DNA of 64,000 bases from Ornithinimicrobium cerasi (GCF_003702705.1 NZ_QZMN01000002.1:62001-126000); one strand, 5' to 3'; numbered from the stretch's first letter, positions 34,409-43,166 are shown. Notes: generated by a model from the sequence alone, not told the origin. A program made the numbers and translations.

Positions 34409-35191
34409 TCAGCCGTGGTCGTCCGCGGCCACGAACGGGTTGGCGAGCACGCCGATCCCCTCGACCTCGACCTCGCAGCGCTGCCCGGCCGTGATCGGTC
34501 CGACGCCGGCGGGCGTCCCGGTGAGCAGGATGTCCCCCGGCAGCAGGGTGAAGGCCGCCGAGGCGTGCGCGACGATCTCGGGCACACCGAAGACCATGTC
34601 GGCGGTGGTGCCGTCCTGGCGCAGCTCGCCGTCGACCGTCGCGGTCAGCCGCAGGGCGGACACGTCGAGGTCCGTCTCGATCCACGGCCCGATGGGCGTG
34701 AAGGTGTCCATGCCTTTGGCCCGCGCCCACTGCCCGTCGCGGCGCTGCAGGTCCCGGGCGGTGACGTCGTTGGCGACCGTGTAGCCGAAGATGACCGACC
34801 GCGCGTCCTCGGCGGCGACGTCCTTGCACATCCGGCCGATGACGACGGCCAGCTCCGCCTCGTAGGAGATCTCCTGCGCGAAGGAGGGGATGACGACGGG
34901 GTCGTCCGGGCCGCAGACCGAGGTGTTGGGGATGAAGAACATCATCGGCTCCGCCGGCAGCTCGGTGCCCATCTCACGCACGTGGTCGGCGTAGTTGCGC
35001 CCGATGGCGACGACCTTGCTCCGTGGGATCACCGGCGCGAGCAGCCGGACCTGGTCGACCTCGAACGTCTCCCCCGTGAGCTCGATCCGGGTGTAGAGCG
35101 GGTCCCCGGTGATCTCGGCGATCCTCTCCCCCGCCCCGTCCACCAGCCCGAACCGCGGGTCGTCCCCCGTGATGAATCGACAGATGCGCAT
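34409..35191 (-). CDS. Fumarylacetoacetate hydrolase family protein
   Basis: A 260-residue protein of the FAH superfamily (hydrolases, decarboxylases and isomerases of keto acids). VAIGRNYADHVREMG, the metal-ligating ISYEAELAVVIG and YTVANDVTARDLQ followed by KGMDTFTPIGPW are diagnostic. Oxaloacetate decarboxylase or acylpyruvase activity is typical for this subgroup, not shown here. ATG 35191 is chosen because a minus-strand TACCCT -10 box (35203-35198) lies 6 bases before it, predicting a leaderless mRNA. Confidence 0.9.
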   Translation of the reverse strand: MRICRFITGDDPRFGLVDGAGERIAEITGDPLYTRIELTGETFEVDQVRLLAPVIPRSKVVAIGRNYADHVREMGTELPAEPMMFFIPNTSVCGPDDPVVIPSFAQEISYEAELAVVIGRMCKDVAAEDARSVIFGYTVANDVTARDLQRRDGQWARAKGMDTFTPIGPWIETDLDVSALRLTATVDGELRQDGTTADMVFGVPEIVAHASAAFTLLPGDILLTGTPAGVGPITAGQRCEVEVEGIGVLANPFVAADDHG

Positions 35192-35327
35192 GCGCCAAGG
35201 GTATGGCGTGCCCGCGCGGCTCTCGCGCGCGGCGGCGCGGGTGCCGGCGAGCGAGGTCTGGACGGCGCGGACTGTCGAGCTGCAGACTGGCGGCACCGCC
35301 ACTCCGCCACGACCTGAAGGACACCCC

Positions 35328-36668
35328 ATGAAACTCAGGCACGCTGCCGTCGGCCTCGGGGCCGTCAGCCTCCTCGCCGCGGGCGCCGCGCCCGCCGCGC
35401 TCGCAGGCCCGGCCGACACGACCTACCTCGTCATCAGCAACAGTCAGACCCTGCCCAAGAACCTCGGCGCGGCCGTGACCAGGGCGGGGGGCACGGTGAC
35501 CAAGACCTACCCGTTCGGCGTCGCGGTCGTCGAGGCGGGCGCCTCCTTCCGCGGGGTCGCCGGCACCACCGTGGTCCGCGACACGGGTTTCGACGCGGAC
35601 CTCGGCACCCACGTGGCGTTCGACGCCGAGCAGCTGCCGCCCAGCTCGGGCAACGACGACGCCCGCTTCGACCTGCAGTGGGGTCACGTCCCCGTCGGTG
35701 CCGTGGAGGCCTGGGAGGACGGGGTGACGGGCGAGGGGGTGCGCGTCGCGGTGCTGGACACCGGTTTCGACCTGGACCACCCGGACCTCGTACCGAACGT
35801 CAACCTGGCGCTCAGCGCGGACATGACCGGTGAGGGGCTCTCCTACGCGCTCCCCGATGCCTTCAGCCACGGCACCCATGTCGCGGGCACGATCGCGGCG
35901 GCGGACAACGGGTTCGGGACCATCGGTGTCGCGCCCGACGCCGAGCTGGTGCTGGTCAAGGTGCTGGGCGACGCGGGCTCCGGGTCCTTCGAGGACGTGA
36001 TCGCCGGCATCGACCATGCGACCGACGTCGACGCCGACGTCATCAACATGTCGCTGGGCGGCCTCGTCCCGCGGACCGAGGACAGCAACGAGGTGACCAA
36101 GCTGGCCGACGCCACCTACCGGGCCGTCCGCCACGCCTACCAGAACGGCACGACCGTCGTCGTGGCCGCCGGTAACGACGAGCACGACCTCGACGGTGAC
36201 GGCAACATCCTCAACCTCCCGGCCTCGGCGCCGCACGCGATCCGGATCTCTGCCTACGCCCCGACCGGCTGGGCCTCGGAGAACTGGGACGGCAACTTCT
36301 TCGTCCCGGCCACCTACACGAACTACGGCACGTCCGGCATCACCTTCTCCGGCCCCGGCGGTGACGTCGCCTACCCGACGAACGAGCCGTGCACCGTCGG
36401 CGGTGTCACGCAGCCGTGCTGGGTCTTCGACCTCGTCTTCAGCACGGGGTCCAACCTCAACCCGGCCATCGCGTCCTACTACTGGTCCGCAGGCACCTCG
36501 ATGGCCGCACCGCACGCCGCCGGCGTCGCGGCACTCATCATCAGCGAGCACGGCGGGGAGATGAGGCCGGCCCACGTCGAGCGCGAGATGCGGCTGCGCG
36601 CGATCGACGCCGGCAAGCCCGGGACCGACGACTTCCACGGTCGCGGCGCGGTGCACTCCGGTCACTGA
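35328..36668 (+). CDS. Secreted S8 (subtilisin-like) serine protease
   Basis: A 446-residue protein with a signal peptide ending near AALAG (residue 26-27), an inhibitor-like propeptide (about 30-100, TTYLVISNSQTLPKNLGAAV) and a subtilase domain with D144 (AVLDTGFD), H181 (HGTHVAGT) and S391 (GTSMAAPH). The oxyanion asparagine is in VAAGND (279-284). Two cysteines (near 355 and 364) may form a disulfide. ATG 35328 has GAAGGA eight bases upstream. It lacks C-terminal anchor sequences, so it is probably released. The divergent neighbour is the FAH-type gene. Confidence 0.92.
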   Translation: MKLRHAAVGLGAVSLLAAGAAPAALAGPADTTYLVISNSQTLPKNLGAAVTRAGGTVTKTYPFGVAVVEAGASFRGVAGTTVVRDTGFDADLGTHVAFDAEQLPPSSGNDDARFDLQWGHVPVGAVEAWEDGVTGEGVRVAVLDTGFDLDHPDLVPNVNLALSADMTGEGLSYALPDAFSHGTHVAGTIAAADNGFGTIGVAPDAELVLVKVLGDAGSGSFEDVIAGIDHATDVDADVINMSLGGLVPRTEDSNEVTKLADATYRAVRHAYQNGTTVVVAAGNDEHDLDGDGNILNLPASAPHAIRISAYAPTGWASENWDGNFFVPATYTNYGTSGITFSGPGGDVAYPTNEPCTVGGVTQPCWVFDLVFSTGSNLNPAIASYYWSAGTSMAAPHAAGVAALIISEHGGEMRPAHVEREMRLRAIDAGKPGTDDFHGRGAVHSGH

Positions 36669-36686
36669 CCCACGGCCGTCCGACAG

Positions 36687-36712
36687 CCGCCACCGGGAGC
36701 CCCCGGGGGCGG
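36687..36712 (+). terminator. Terminator hairpin after the subtilase gene
   Basis: CCGCCACCGGG (36687-36697) pairs with CCCGGGGGCGG (36702-36712) apart from one A/G mismatch, around a 4-nt loop, 18 bases after the stop. Confidence 0.6.
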
Positions 36713-36731
36713 TTGTCTAGTCTGAGGCATC

Positions 36732-37601
36732 GTGGAGGTGCTTGCCGAGCAGGTATGGCGTGGACGCGCGGCCGCCCACGCGGCCGCCGTCGCGCAGGTG
36801 TCCGCCGACCGCGTCGAGCGTCGCGTCTCCGGACGCACCCACCCCGTGGACGACTTCCTCTGGGAGTACTACGCCTTCCGCCCGGCGCAGCTCGCCCGGT
36901 GGCACCCGGGTCCGGGCGTGGGCCTCGAGGGCGCCGCCGAGCGTGCCTCCTGGGGCTCCTACCTCGTGGACGGGAGCGGCACGGCATACCTCGACGTCCC
37001 CGGGTTCCTCGCCAGACGGGGCCGGACGGTGGAGTTCGTGCGCTCGCTGCTGACCGCGACGCTCGCGCGGCCGGGGCGGTTCGGCTGCTTCGGCCTGCAC
37101 GAATGGGCGATGGTCTACCGGGCCGACGACCAGGAGGTCCGGCACGGAGGCTGGCCGCTGCGGCTGGGGAGGGCCGGGACCGACGAGGTCGTGGAGTCCC
37201 ACACCCTCGCGTGCTCGCACGTCGACGCCTACCGGTTCTTCACCCCGGACGCAGCGCCGCGCAACACGCTGACCCCGACCCGCGAGGGGCAGCTGGCGGG
37301 TGAGCAGCCGGGTTGCCTGCACGCGGGGATGGACCTCTACAAGTGGTGCTTCAAGCTCGCCCCGGCGGTGCCGTCGGACCTGACGCTGCAGGCCTTCCGG
37401 CTGGCCCGCGACGTCCGCGAGCTGGACATGCGCGCGGCGCCGTACGACCTGCGCGGCCTGGGGTACACGCCCGTCCGTATCGAGACGGCCGAGGGCAAGG
37501 CGGAGTACGTCGAGGCGCAGCGCGCCTTCACCCAGCGCTCGAACGCGCTGCGCCGCGAGCTCGTGGCGGCCCTGGACGGTCTGGCTCAGACCAGCCGGTA
37601 G
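36732..37601 (+). CDS. Conserved actinobacterial protein of unknown function
   Basis: A 289-residue soluble protein. Databases often label relatives 3-methyladenine DNA glycosylase, but I see no helix-hairpin-helix motif, so that name should not be trusted. Visible markers are HPVDDFLWEYYAFRPAQLARWHPG (as two short blocks), FGCFGLHEWAMVY, ESHTLACSHVDAYRFF and PGCLHAGMDLYKWCFKL, with conserved His/Cys positions that might bind metal or a nucleotide. The GTG start is 8 bases after a TAGTCT -10 box (36718-36723), a leaderless layout. Its 3' end overlaps ilvE by 16 bases. Confidence 0.75.
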   Translation: MEVLAEQVWRGRAAAHAAAVAQVSADRVERRVSGRTHPVDDFLWEYYAFRPAQLARWHPGPGVGLEGAAERASWGSYLVDGSGTAYLDVPGFLARRGRTVEFVRSLLTATLARPGRFGCFGLHEWAMVYRADDQEVRHGGWPLRLGRAGTDEVVESHTLACSHVDAYRFFTPDAAPRNTLTPTREGQLAGEQPGCLHAGMDLYKWCFKLAPAVPSDLTLQAFRLARDVRELDMRAAPYDLRGLGYTPVRIETAEGKAEYVEAQRAFTQRSNALRRELVAALDGLAQTSR

Positions 37602-38692
37602 AGCCAGCCGTGGCTGTCCTCGGCGCGTCCGTACTGGATGTCGAGGAGCTCCTGGCGCAGCGACATCGTCACCTCGTGGGAGTCGGGCATGGTGAGCTCG
37701 CCACCGTTCCAGGCCAGCCGTCCCACCGGCGAGATGACCGCAGCGGTGCCGCACGCGAAGACCTCGGTGATCTCGCCGGAGGCCACGCCCTCCCGCCACT
37801 CGTCGATGGTGAACTTGCGCTCCTGCACGTCGAGGCCGCGCTCTCGCGCGAGCTCTACGAGCGAGGAACGGGTGACCCCGGCCAGGATGGTGCCGGTGAG
37901 CTCCGGGGTGACGACCCGGCCGTCGGCATACACGAAGAAGAGGTTCATGCCGCCGAGCTCCTCGACGTAGCGGTGCTCGGTCGCGTCGAGGAAGACGACC
38001 TGGTCGCAGCCGTGCTCGATCCCCTCGGCCTGGGAGGCGAGCGAGGCGGCGTAGTTGCCGCCGCACTTGGCCGCCCCGGTCCCGCCCGGCGCGGCCCGCA
38101 CGTAGAGGTCGCTCACCCACAGGCTCACCGGGGTGAGCCCACCGGCGAAGTAGGACCCTGCCGGGGAGGCGATCACGCTGAACAGCGCCTTGTTGCTGGG
38201 TCGCACACCCAGCGCGGCCTCGGTGGCGATCATGAACGGGCGCAGGTAGAGCGAGGTCTCACCCGACCCGGCCTCCGGCACCCACCCCTGGTCGAGGGTG
38301 ACGAGCTCCTTGATCGCGTCGAGGAACATCGTCGGCGGCAGCTCGGGCAGCGCCAGCCGGCGGGCCGAGGCGTTGAGCCGCTCGGCGTTGCGCTCGGGCC
38401 GGAAGGTCCACACGGACCCGTCCTCGTGCCGGTAGGCCTTCATCCCCTCGAAGATCTCCTGGCCGTAGTGGAACACCGCGGCCGACGGGTCGAGCTGGAG
38501 GGGGCCGTAGGGGACGATCCGGGCGTCGTGCCAGCCCTGCCCCTTGTCCCACTCGACCTGCACCATGTGGTCGGTGAAGACCGCGCCGAAGCCGGGGTTC
38601 TGCAGGAGCCTGGCGATCTCCTCGGGAGAGGTCCGCGAGCTCGCGTCCCGCTCGGTGACGGCGAAGGAGGTGCTGGGCGACGTCGTAGTCAT
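37586..38692 (-). CDS. ilvE: Branched-chain amino acid aminotransferase
   Basis: A 368-residue PLP fold-type IV transaminase making leucine, isoleucine and valine from their keto acids. LDPSAAVFHYGQEIFEGMKAY, the PLP lysine in TGAAKCGGNYAASL, the cofactor glutamate in EELGGMNLF and CGTAAVISPVG are typical of the eukaryote-like bacterial BCAT. It starts 28 bases after the KARI-like gene, giving an ilv-type pairing. Confidence 0.94.
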   Translation of the reverse strand: MTTTSPSTSFAVTERDASSRTSPEEIARLLQNPGFGAVFTDHMVQVEWDKGQGWHDARIVPYGPLQLDPSAAVFHYGQEIFEGMKAYRHEDGSVWTFRPERNAERLNASARRLALPELPPTMFLDAIKELVTLDQGWVPEAGSGETSLYLRPFMIATEAALGVRPSNKALFSVIASPAGSYFAGGLTPVSLWVSDLYVRAAPGGTGAAKCGGNYAASLASQAEGIEHGCDQVVFLDATEHRYVEELGGMNLFFVYADGRVVTPELTGTILAGVTRSSLVELARERGLDVQERKFTIDEWREGVASGEITEVFACGTAAVISPVGRLAWNGGELTMPDSHEVTMSLRQELLDIQYGRAEDSHGWLYRLV

Positions 38693-38720
38693 GGGTCCGA
38701 GACTAACCGGACGCCGTGCC

Positions 38721-39602
38721 TCAGCGGATCCAGCTCATCATGGCGCGCACCCGACGCCCCACGCGCTCCAGCGGGTGCGCGGCCCGGGCCGCCTCCCTGC
38801 GGCTGGTCGCGCCGGAGGCCGGGTCGGAGCCGGGCCGGCCGTCCGGGCCGTGCTGCGTCGCGAACCCGCCGTCGACGATCTGGTCGACGCGCTCCTTCAG
38901 TCCGTGCACGACCGCCAGGTAGGCCACCTCCTCCTCGACCCCGCGCGCCACCAGCTCCTCGAAGGCGCGCTCGACCATACGCTGCACGGGCGCGTGGAGG
39001 TGCGCCTCGGCATACGCCACCGCCTCGGCGTCGTGGGCCAGGGTGGTGACGATCGCGCCGGAGCGCAGCGCGCCCATCGCCGCGGCGTAGGCCGTCAGCG
39101 TCGCCCACGCGGCGCCGCTGCCGTCCCGGGCAACGGCCACGAGGGCGGGGCAGCCGCGACCGTCGAGGTACTCGTCGCGGACCCGGTCGCCGTCGCCGAC
39201 GGCCTTCAGCATGGCCAGGTCGACGCCCTCGGGGACCGCGAGACCCGCCTCGCGGACGATCCCCGCGGAGGTGACGATGACGAGGTCACCGGGCTCGGTG
39301 TGCTCGGCGACCAGTCCGCGCAGGGCCGCCGTGTCGTACTCACCGTGCCGCTCGACGGAGCCGGGGAGCAGGACGACGTCGCAGCGGCGCACCGCCTCCT
39401 CCGGCGAGGCGACGGACAGGCCCTCGGTCTCGGCGCGGGCGGCCAGCCGCGACTCCGGGGAGACCCCGACCCACACGTCCACCCCGCTGTCGCGCAGGTT
39501 GAGCGCGTGCGCGGCGGCCAGCGCGTCGTAGCCGATCACCGCGACCTGCCGGTCCTGCAGGAGGGACAGGTCGGCCGAGTCGGGATCCAGCACGCTGCTC
39601 AC
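38721..39602 (-). CDS. Ketol-acid reductoisomerase-like protein lacking key catalytic residues
   Basis: A 293-residue relative of IlvC (normally about 330-345). It aligns along both domains: VAVIGYDALAAAHALNLRDSGVD against the NADPH loop GYGSQGHAHALNLRDSG, and LTAYAAAMGALRSGAIVTT, then VAYLAVVHGLKERVD against the C-terminal helices. The glycine-rich loop is lost (GYDALA, 24-29), and of the four acidic metal ligands three are replaced (V195, A230, G234; only E199 is kept). The KGPGHLVR block is also degenerate (KAVGDGDRVRDE). The C-terminus ends in a Gly/Arg-rich tail. It is thus most likely non-catalytic; a true ilvC would be elsewhere in the genome. The reading frame is intact, so it is not a plain pseudogene. 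Confidence 0.8.
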   Translation of the reverse strand: MSSVLDPDSADLSLLQDRQVAVIGYDALAAAHALNLRDSGVDVWVGVSPESRLAARAETEGLSVASPEEAVRRCDVVLLPGSVERHGEYDTAALRGLVAEHTEPGDLVIVTSAGIVREAGLAVPEGVDLAMLKAVGDGDRVRDEYLDGRGCPALVAVARDGSGAAWATLTAYAAAMGALRSGAIVTTLAHDAEAVAYAEAHLHAPVQRMVERAFEELVARGVEEEVAYLAVVHGLKERVDQIVDGGFATQHGPDGRPGSDPASGATSRREAARAAHPLERVGRRVRAMMSWIR

Positions 39603-39636
39603 GTCCCCACCCTACGCACCCGGTCGCCGGGGGAGC

Positions 39637-40461
39637 TCAGCGGAGGAAGAGGGCCCGCAGCCGCACCGTCGTCAGCCACAGACCGGCCGCGGTCATCCCG
39701 ACGAAGTAGCCGACGTGGAGCACGGTCATCGCGGTGAGGTGCCCGACCGAGAGCTGCCGCATCAGCTCCACCCCGTGCCACAGGGGCATCGCCATGACGA
39801 ACCACTGGATCGCCTCGGGGTAGACGCTGATCGGGTAGAGGGTCGCGGAGAAGAGGAACATCGGCAGCATGACGAAGTTCACGACGTCCATCTGCTGGAA
39901 GTTCTTCAGGTAGCTCGTGACCGCCATCCCCAGGGCCGCGAAACCGAACGCGATGAGCACCGCGACAGGCACCATCGCCAGCGCCCACCACGACGAGACC
40001 AGCCCCATCACGGCGAGCACGCCGAGGAAGCCGAGCGCGTAGACGAAGCCGCGGAAGAGCGCCATGAGGATCTCGCCCAGCGCGACGTCGAGCGGTCCCA
40101 GGCTGGTCTGGAGCATCGCCTCGTAGAGACGGGCGAAGCGCAGCTTGAAGAAGACGTTCCACGTCGAGTCGTAGATCGCCCCGTTCATCGCCGACGTCGC
40201 CAGCAGTGCCGGCGCGATGTAGGCGGCGTAGGTGATCGGGCGCCCGCCGGGGCCGCTCACCTCGCCCACGAGACCGCCCATCCCGATCCCCATGGCGAGG
40301 AGGTAGAAGACCGGCTCGAAGAAGCCGGAGAGGAGGATCATCCAGTTCTGGTTCCTGATGACCGTGAACCCGCGCTCGAGGACCGCCCCGACGTTGCCGG
40401 AGGTCAGGCCCGCGAGCACCGGGGGTATGGCGACCCGCCGGGCGGGCGTGGACGTGGTCAC
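39637..40461 (-). CDS. ABC-2 type exporter permease
   Basis: A 274-residue permease with six hydrophobic segments and the ABC-2 features MILLSGFFEPVFYLLAMGIGMG, PALLATSAMNGAIYDSTWNVFFKL (in two blocks) and NFVMLPMFLFSATLYPISVYP. Its GTG overlaps the stop of the first permease by 4 bases. The two permeases and the ATPase form a heteromeric exporter; the substrate is unknown. Confidence 0.9.
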   Translation of the reverse strand: MTTSTPARRVAIPPVLAGLTSGNVGAVLERGFTVIRNQNWMILLSGFFEPVFYLLAMGIGMGGLVGEVSGPGGRPITYAAYIAPALLATSAMNGAIYDSTWNVFFKLRFARLYEAMLQTSLGPLDVALGEILMALFRGFVYALGFLGVLAVMGLVSSWWALAMVPVAVLIAFGFAALGMAVTSYLKNFQQMDVVNFVMLPMFLFSATLYPISVYPEAIQWFVMAMPLWHGVELMRQLSVGHLTAMTVLHVGYFVGMTAAGLWLTTVRLRALFLR

Positions 40462-41342
40462 GAGCGCAACCTCCGGGTGTAGACGCGCACGGCCAGCACC
40501 ATGCCTAGGACGGTGAGGCCGAGGAGGAAGGACAGGTGGAGGAGCACCATCGGCAGCGGGACGTCGGCGCCGTAGGTGGCCAGCCGCGCCAGCTGGGTGC
40601 CGTGCCAGACCGGGGAGATCCAGCCGATCCACTGCAGGTAGACGGGCATCACCGAGAGCGGGAAGAAGGTGCCCGCGAAGAGGAACATCGGCATGACGAG
40701 GAAGCGCTGGATGAAGGCGAACTGGAGTCCCTCGTCCTTGACGGACGCGGCATACGCCTGGAGGGGGGCGCCGAAGGCGGTGGCGCTGAGCACCCCGATC
40801 GGGATCACCAGCAGGGAGGTCGACCACCCCGACGGGGTCGCGCCGAAGGCGACCATCACGGCCCAGAAGATGGCCGACTGGAGCACGAAGCGGATGACGA
40901 CGGCCAGCAGGTGCCCGAGCGCGATCTGCCCCGGCGAGACCGCGCTGGCGAGCGGCCCGTAGTAGAGGCGGTGCCACTTGAAACCGCCCATCACCGGGTA
41001 GGTCAGCTCGCCCGAGACCGACATCACCACCGTCGAGACGAGCAGCGCGGGCGCGACGAAGGTGAGGTAGTCGACGCCGTCCACCGAGCCGACCCCGCGG
41101 GTGACGAGGGTGCCGAGGCCGACTCCCATCGCGATCATGTAGAGCAGCGGCTGCCCGACCGAGTAGAAGAGGATCGGCCAGAAGTAGGCGCGCATGCCGC
41201 GCAGCGTGGTCTCGGCGTAGTACCAGACGCCGAGGCGTCGGGCCCGCTCGGCCATCACCGCGTGCGAGGGGGCGCGTCCGGAGTAGGCGAGCCGGTTGGT
41301 GTCCAGCTCGACCCCGCCGGCGCGGGTCTGGGGCTCAGTCAA
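40458..41342 (-). CDS. ABC-2 type exporter permease (first of two)
   Basis: A 294-residue permease with about six hydrophobic segments, paralogous to the neighbour: YSVGQPLLYMIAMGVGLGTL, FVAPALLVSTVVMSVSGELTYP and LVMPMFLFAGTFFPLSVMP align with that gene's motifs. It overlaps the ATPase gene by 8 bases and the second permease by 4, so all three are translationally coupled. Typical daunorubicin-resistance-like exporters have this gene order. Confidence 0.9.
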   Translation of the reverse strand: MTEPQTRAGGVELDTNRLAYSGRAPSHAVMAERARRLGVWYYAETTLRGMRAYFWPILFYSVGQPLLYMIAMGVGLGTLVTRGVGSVDGVDYLTFVAPALLVSTVVMSVSGELTYPVMGGFKWHRLYYGPLASAVSPGQIALGHLLAVVIRFVLQSAIFWAVMVAFGATPSGWSTSLLVIPIGVLSATAFGAPLQAYAASVKDEGLQFAFIQRFLVMPMFLFAGTFFPLSVMPVYLQWIGWISPVWHGTQLARLATYGADVPLPMVLLHLSFLLGLTVLGMVLAVRVYTRRLRS

Positions 41343-42261
41343 CGAGCGACCTCCCGGTGAGGCGGAGGAAGACGTCCTCCAGCGAGGAGCGGCGGACCAG
41401 CGAGGTCACCGGGTGCAGGCCGCGCCGGGTGATCTCCTCCAGCGCCCCCTCGCCGTCCGGGGTGTAGATGAGGATGCGGTCCGGCAGCACCTCGTTGCGC
41501 ACGCCCACCCCCTCCAGCTCGGCGACGACCTGGGCGTTGCGCTCGGAGCCGAAGCGCACCTCGACGACCTCCCGCGTGGAGTGCTCCCGGATGAGCTGCG
41601 CCGGTGAGCCATGGGCCATGATCCGACCCTTGTCGACGACGATGAGGCGGTCGCACAGCTGCTCGGCCTCGTCCATGAAGTGGGTGGTGACCACGAGGGT
41701 GGTCCCTGCCTCCTTGAGCCGGAACAACCGGTCCCACAGGATGTGCCTGGCCTGCGGGTCGAGGCCGGTCGTGGGCTCGTCGAGCAGGAGGATCCTCGGC
41801 TCGTTGACCAGCCCGCGGGCGATGGTGAGGCGACGCTTCATGCCACCGGAGAGATCGCCGACCTTGGCGGTGGCCTTGGCCTCGAGCTGGGCGAAGGCGA
41901 GCAGCTCGTCGGCCTTGGGGCCGAGGTAGGAGCGGGGCAGCCCGAAGTAGCGGCCGTACATGACGAGGTTGTCGCGCACGCGCAGCTCCTCGTCGAGGTT
42001 GTCCTGCTGCGGGATGACGCCCAGGTGCGCCCTGACCTCCGGCCCCCTCTCGGCGGGGTCCATCCCGAGCACCTGCAGGGTGCCGCCGGAGCGGTCGAGG
42101 GTCCCGCCGATCATCCGCATGGTCGTCGACTTGCCCGCGCCGTTGGGCCCGAGGAGCCCGAAGCTCTCCCCCGGCTGCACCTCGAAATCGATGCTGTCGA
42201 CGGCCGCGAAGTCGCCGTACATCTTGCGTAGGCCCTCAGCCCGGATCACAGGTGCAGTCAC
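41335..42261 (-). CDS. ABC exporter ATP-binding protein
   Basis: A 308-residue ATPase from GTG 42261. GLLGPNGAGKST is the Walker A, DLSGGMKRRLTIA the signature and RILLLDEPTTGLD the Walker B with H-loop VVTTHFMDEAE. The C-terminal 85 residues (VVEVRFGSERNAQVV, EVLPDRILIYTPDGE, SLEDVFLRLTGR) are the DrrA-type extension that couples to ABC-2 permeases. An upstream extension to 42336 overlaps an inverted repeat and is not supported. Confidence 0.93.
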   Translation of the reverse strand: MTAPVIRAEGLRKMYGDFAAVDSIDFEVQPGESFGLLGPNGAGKSTTMRMIGGTLDRSGGTLQVLGMDPAERGPEVRAHLGVIPQQDNLDEELRVRDNLVMYGRYFGLPRSYLGPKADELLAFAQLEAKATAKVGDLSGGMKRRLTIARGLVNEPRILLLDEPTTGLDPQARHILWDRLFRLKEAGTTLVVTTHFMDEAEQLCDRLIVVDKGRIMAHGSPAQLIREHSTREVVEVRFGSERNAQVVAELEGVGVRNEVLPDRILIYTPDGEGALEEITRRGLHPVTSLVRRSSLEDVFLRLTGRSLVD

Positions 42262-42319
42262 GTCGCAGGATCGTACGTCCGCGGACGGACAGACCCGAAA
42301 CCGTTTTGGCCGGCCCCCG

Positions 42320-42449
42320 CGACCTGTGCACCCCAACCGGTGTTCTGCGGTTGAAATATCACGTGCACATGATCATCTGCGATGCACAGGTCGGGAGGGG
42401 ATGTTCGGGAGGAGGGGATGTTCGGGAGGAGGGGATGTTCGGAAGGAGG
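42320..42449. repeat. Long inverted repeat followed by three 17-bp tandem repeats
   Basis: CGACCTGTGCA (42320-42330) and TGCACAGGTCG (42383-42393) are exact complements around a 52-nt interior, which itself contains CAACCG (42334-42339)/CGGTTG (42348-42353) and an AT-rich AATATCACGTG-type stretch with TGATCA. Immediately after come three copies of GGATGTTCGGGAGGAGG (42399-42415, 42416-42432 and, with one change, 42433-42449). It fills most of the gap between the ABC ATPase start and the phosphatase stop. It could be a dispersed structured element; no coding sense is seen. Confidence 0.75.
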
Positions 42450-42467
42450 CCGGGACGGGGGCGGCCC

Positions 42468-42983
42468 TCAGCCCCGGGCGGTGTGCACCGCCGCGAGCCT
42501 CGCCATACCCTGCCCGAGCTCCGCCCAGGCCCCGTCGAGGGTCAGGACGGCGGCGGTGCCGGTGGGGACGTGGTCACGGACGCTCGCCAGGGCGGTGCCC
42601 GCCGAGGCGGTCTCGTCGGCGAGGGTGAGGGTGAGGGTGCTGATCGAGGGCTCGTGGCCGACGGCCCAGACGGTCCCGACCCCCTCCGGGGTCTCCCGGA
42701 CCGCCTCGAGCACCCCCTGGGCACCACGCTCGTACAGAGCCCTCCCCGCCCAGACCTCGGCGTCGTCGACCCCCGCACCGACGAGCAGGTGGTCGGTGGT
42801 CTGGCGGGCGCGCGCGGCGGTGGAGACGAGGACGAGGTCGGGCAGGAGCTCCTCGTCGGCGAGCCACCTCCCGAGCGCCAGGGCATCGGCCCCGCCCCGG
42901 TCGACGAGCTCGCGCTCGTGGTCACCACCCGGGTGGGTCCGCTCGGTCTTGGCGTGCCGGATCAGGACGAGCGTGCGAGCCAT
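42468..42983 (-). CDS. Histidine phosphatase family protein (SixA-like)
   Basis: A 171-residue phosphatase with the catalytic LVLIRHAKTER (RHG-like motif with H near 11) and the second histidine in VWAVGHEPSIS. The length and LALGRWLADEELLPDLVLVSTAARARQT pattern (split) fit the short SixA group, which dephosphorylate histidine phosphotransfer domains or small molecules. ATG 42983 is used; a longer frame lies in the promoter region of the divergent cassette. Confidence 0.88.
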   Translation of the reverse strand: MARTLVLIRHAKTERTHPGGDHERELVDRGGADALALGRWLADEELLPDLVLVSTAARARQTTDHLLVGAGVDDAEVWAGRALYERGAQGVLEAVRETPEGVGTVWAVGHEPSISTLTLTLADETASAGTALASVRDHVPTGTAAVLTLDGAWAELGQGMARLAAVHTARG

Positions 42984-43023
42984 GACGCCACCGTAGCGCG
43001 GTGGACGGCCCGGTCGCGGCGCT

Positions 43024-43166
43024 CCTAGGATCGGGTCACGGGCCCGGCCCGTGCTGCACCCGGTCACGCACCAGTACGACTCAGCGATGAGTCCACCCGC
43101 ACGGTGGTCCCGTCTGGCCACCACCGCGTCGGTCCGCAGAGCCAGACGCGCTCAGGGGAGATGGCG
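43024..43166 (+). promoter_or_regulatory. Upstream region of the metalloprotease-like cassette
   Basis: The 183-bp divergent region holds a TAGGAT -10 box near 43026-43031 on the plus strand and AGGGGAG at 43154-43160, six bases before ATG 43167. The sequence GTGGTCCCGTCTGGCCACCAC (centre of near 43110) contains an inverted GTGG/CCAC pair. No further motif is clear. Confidence 0.4.

Noticed and set aside
36732..37601. 3-methyladenine DNA glycosylase assignment
   Set aside because: No helix-hairpin-helix or catalytic aspartate motif is visible; the name is probably a copied mislabel.
42399..42449. Short tandem repeat considered as CRISPR remnant
   Set aside because: The units are contiguous without spacers and no cas genes are nearby.
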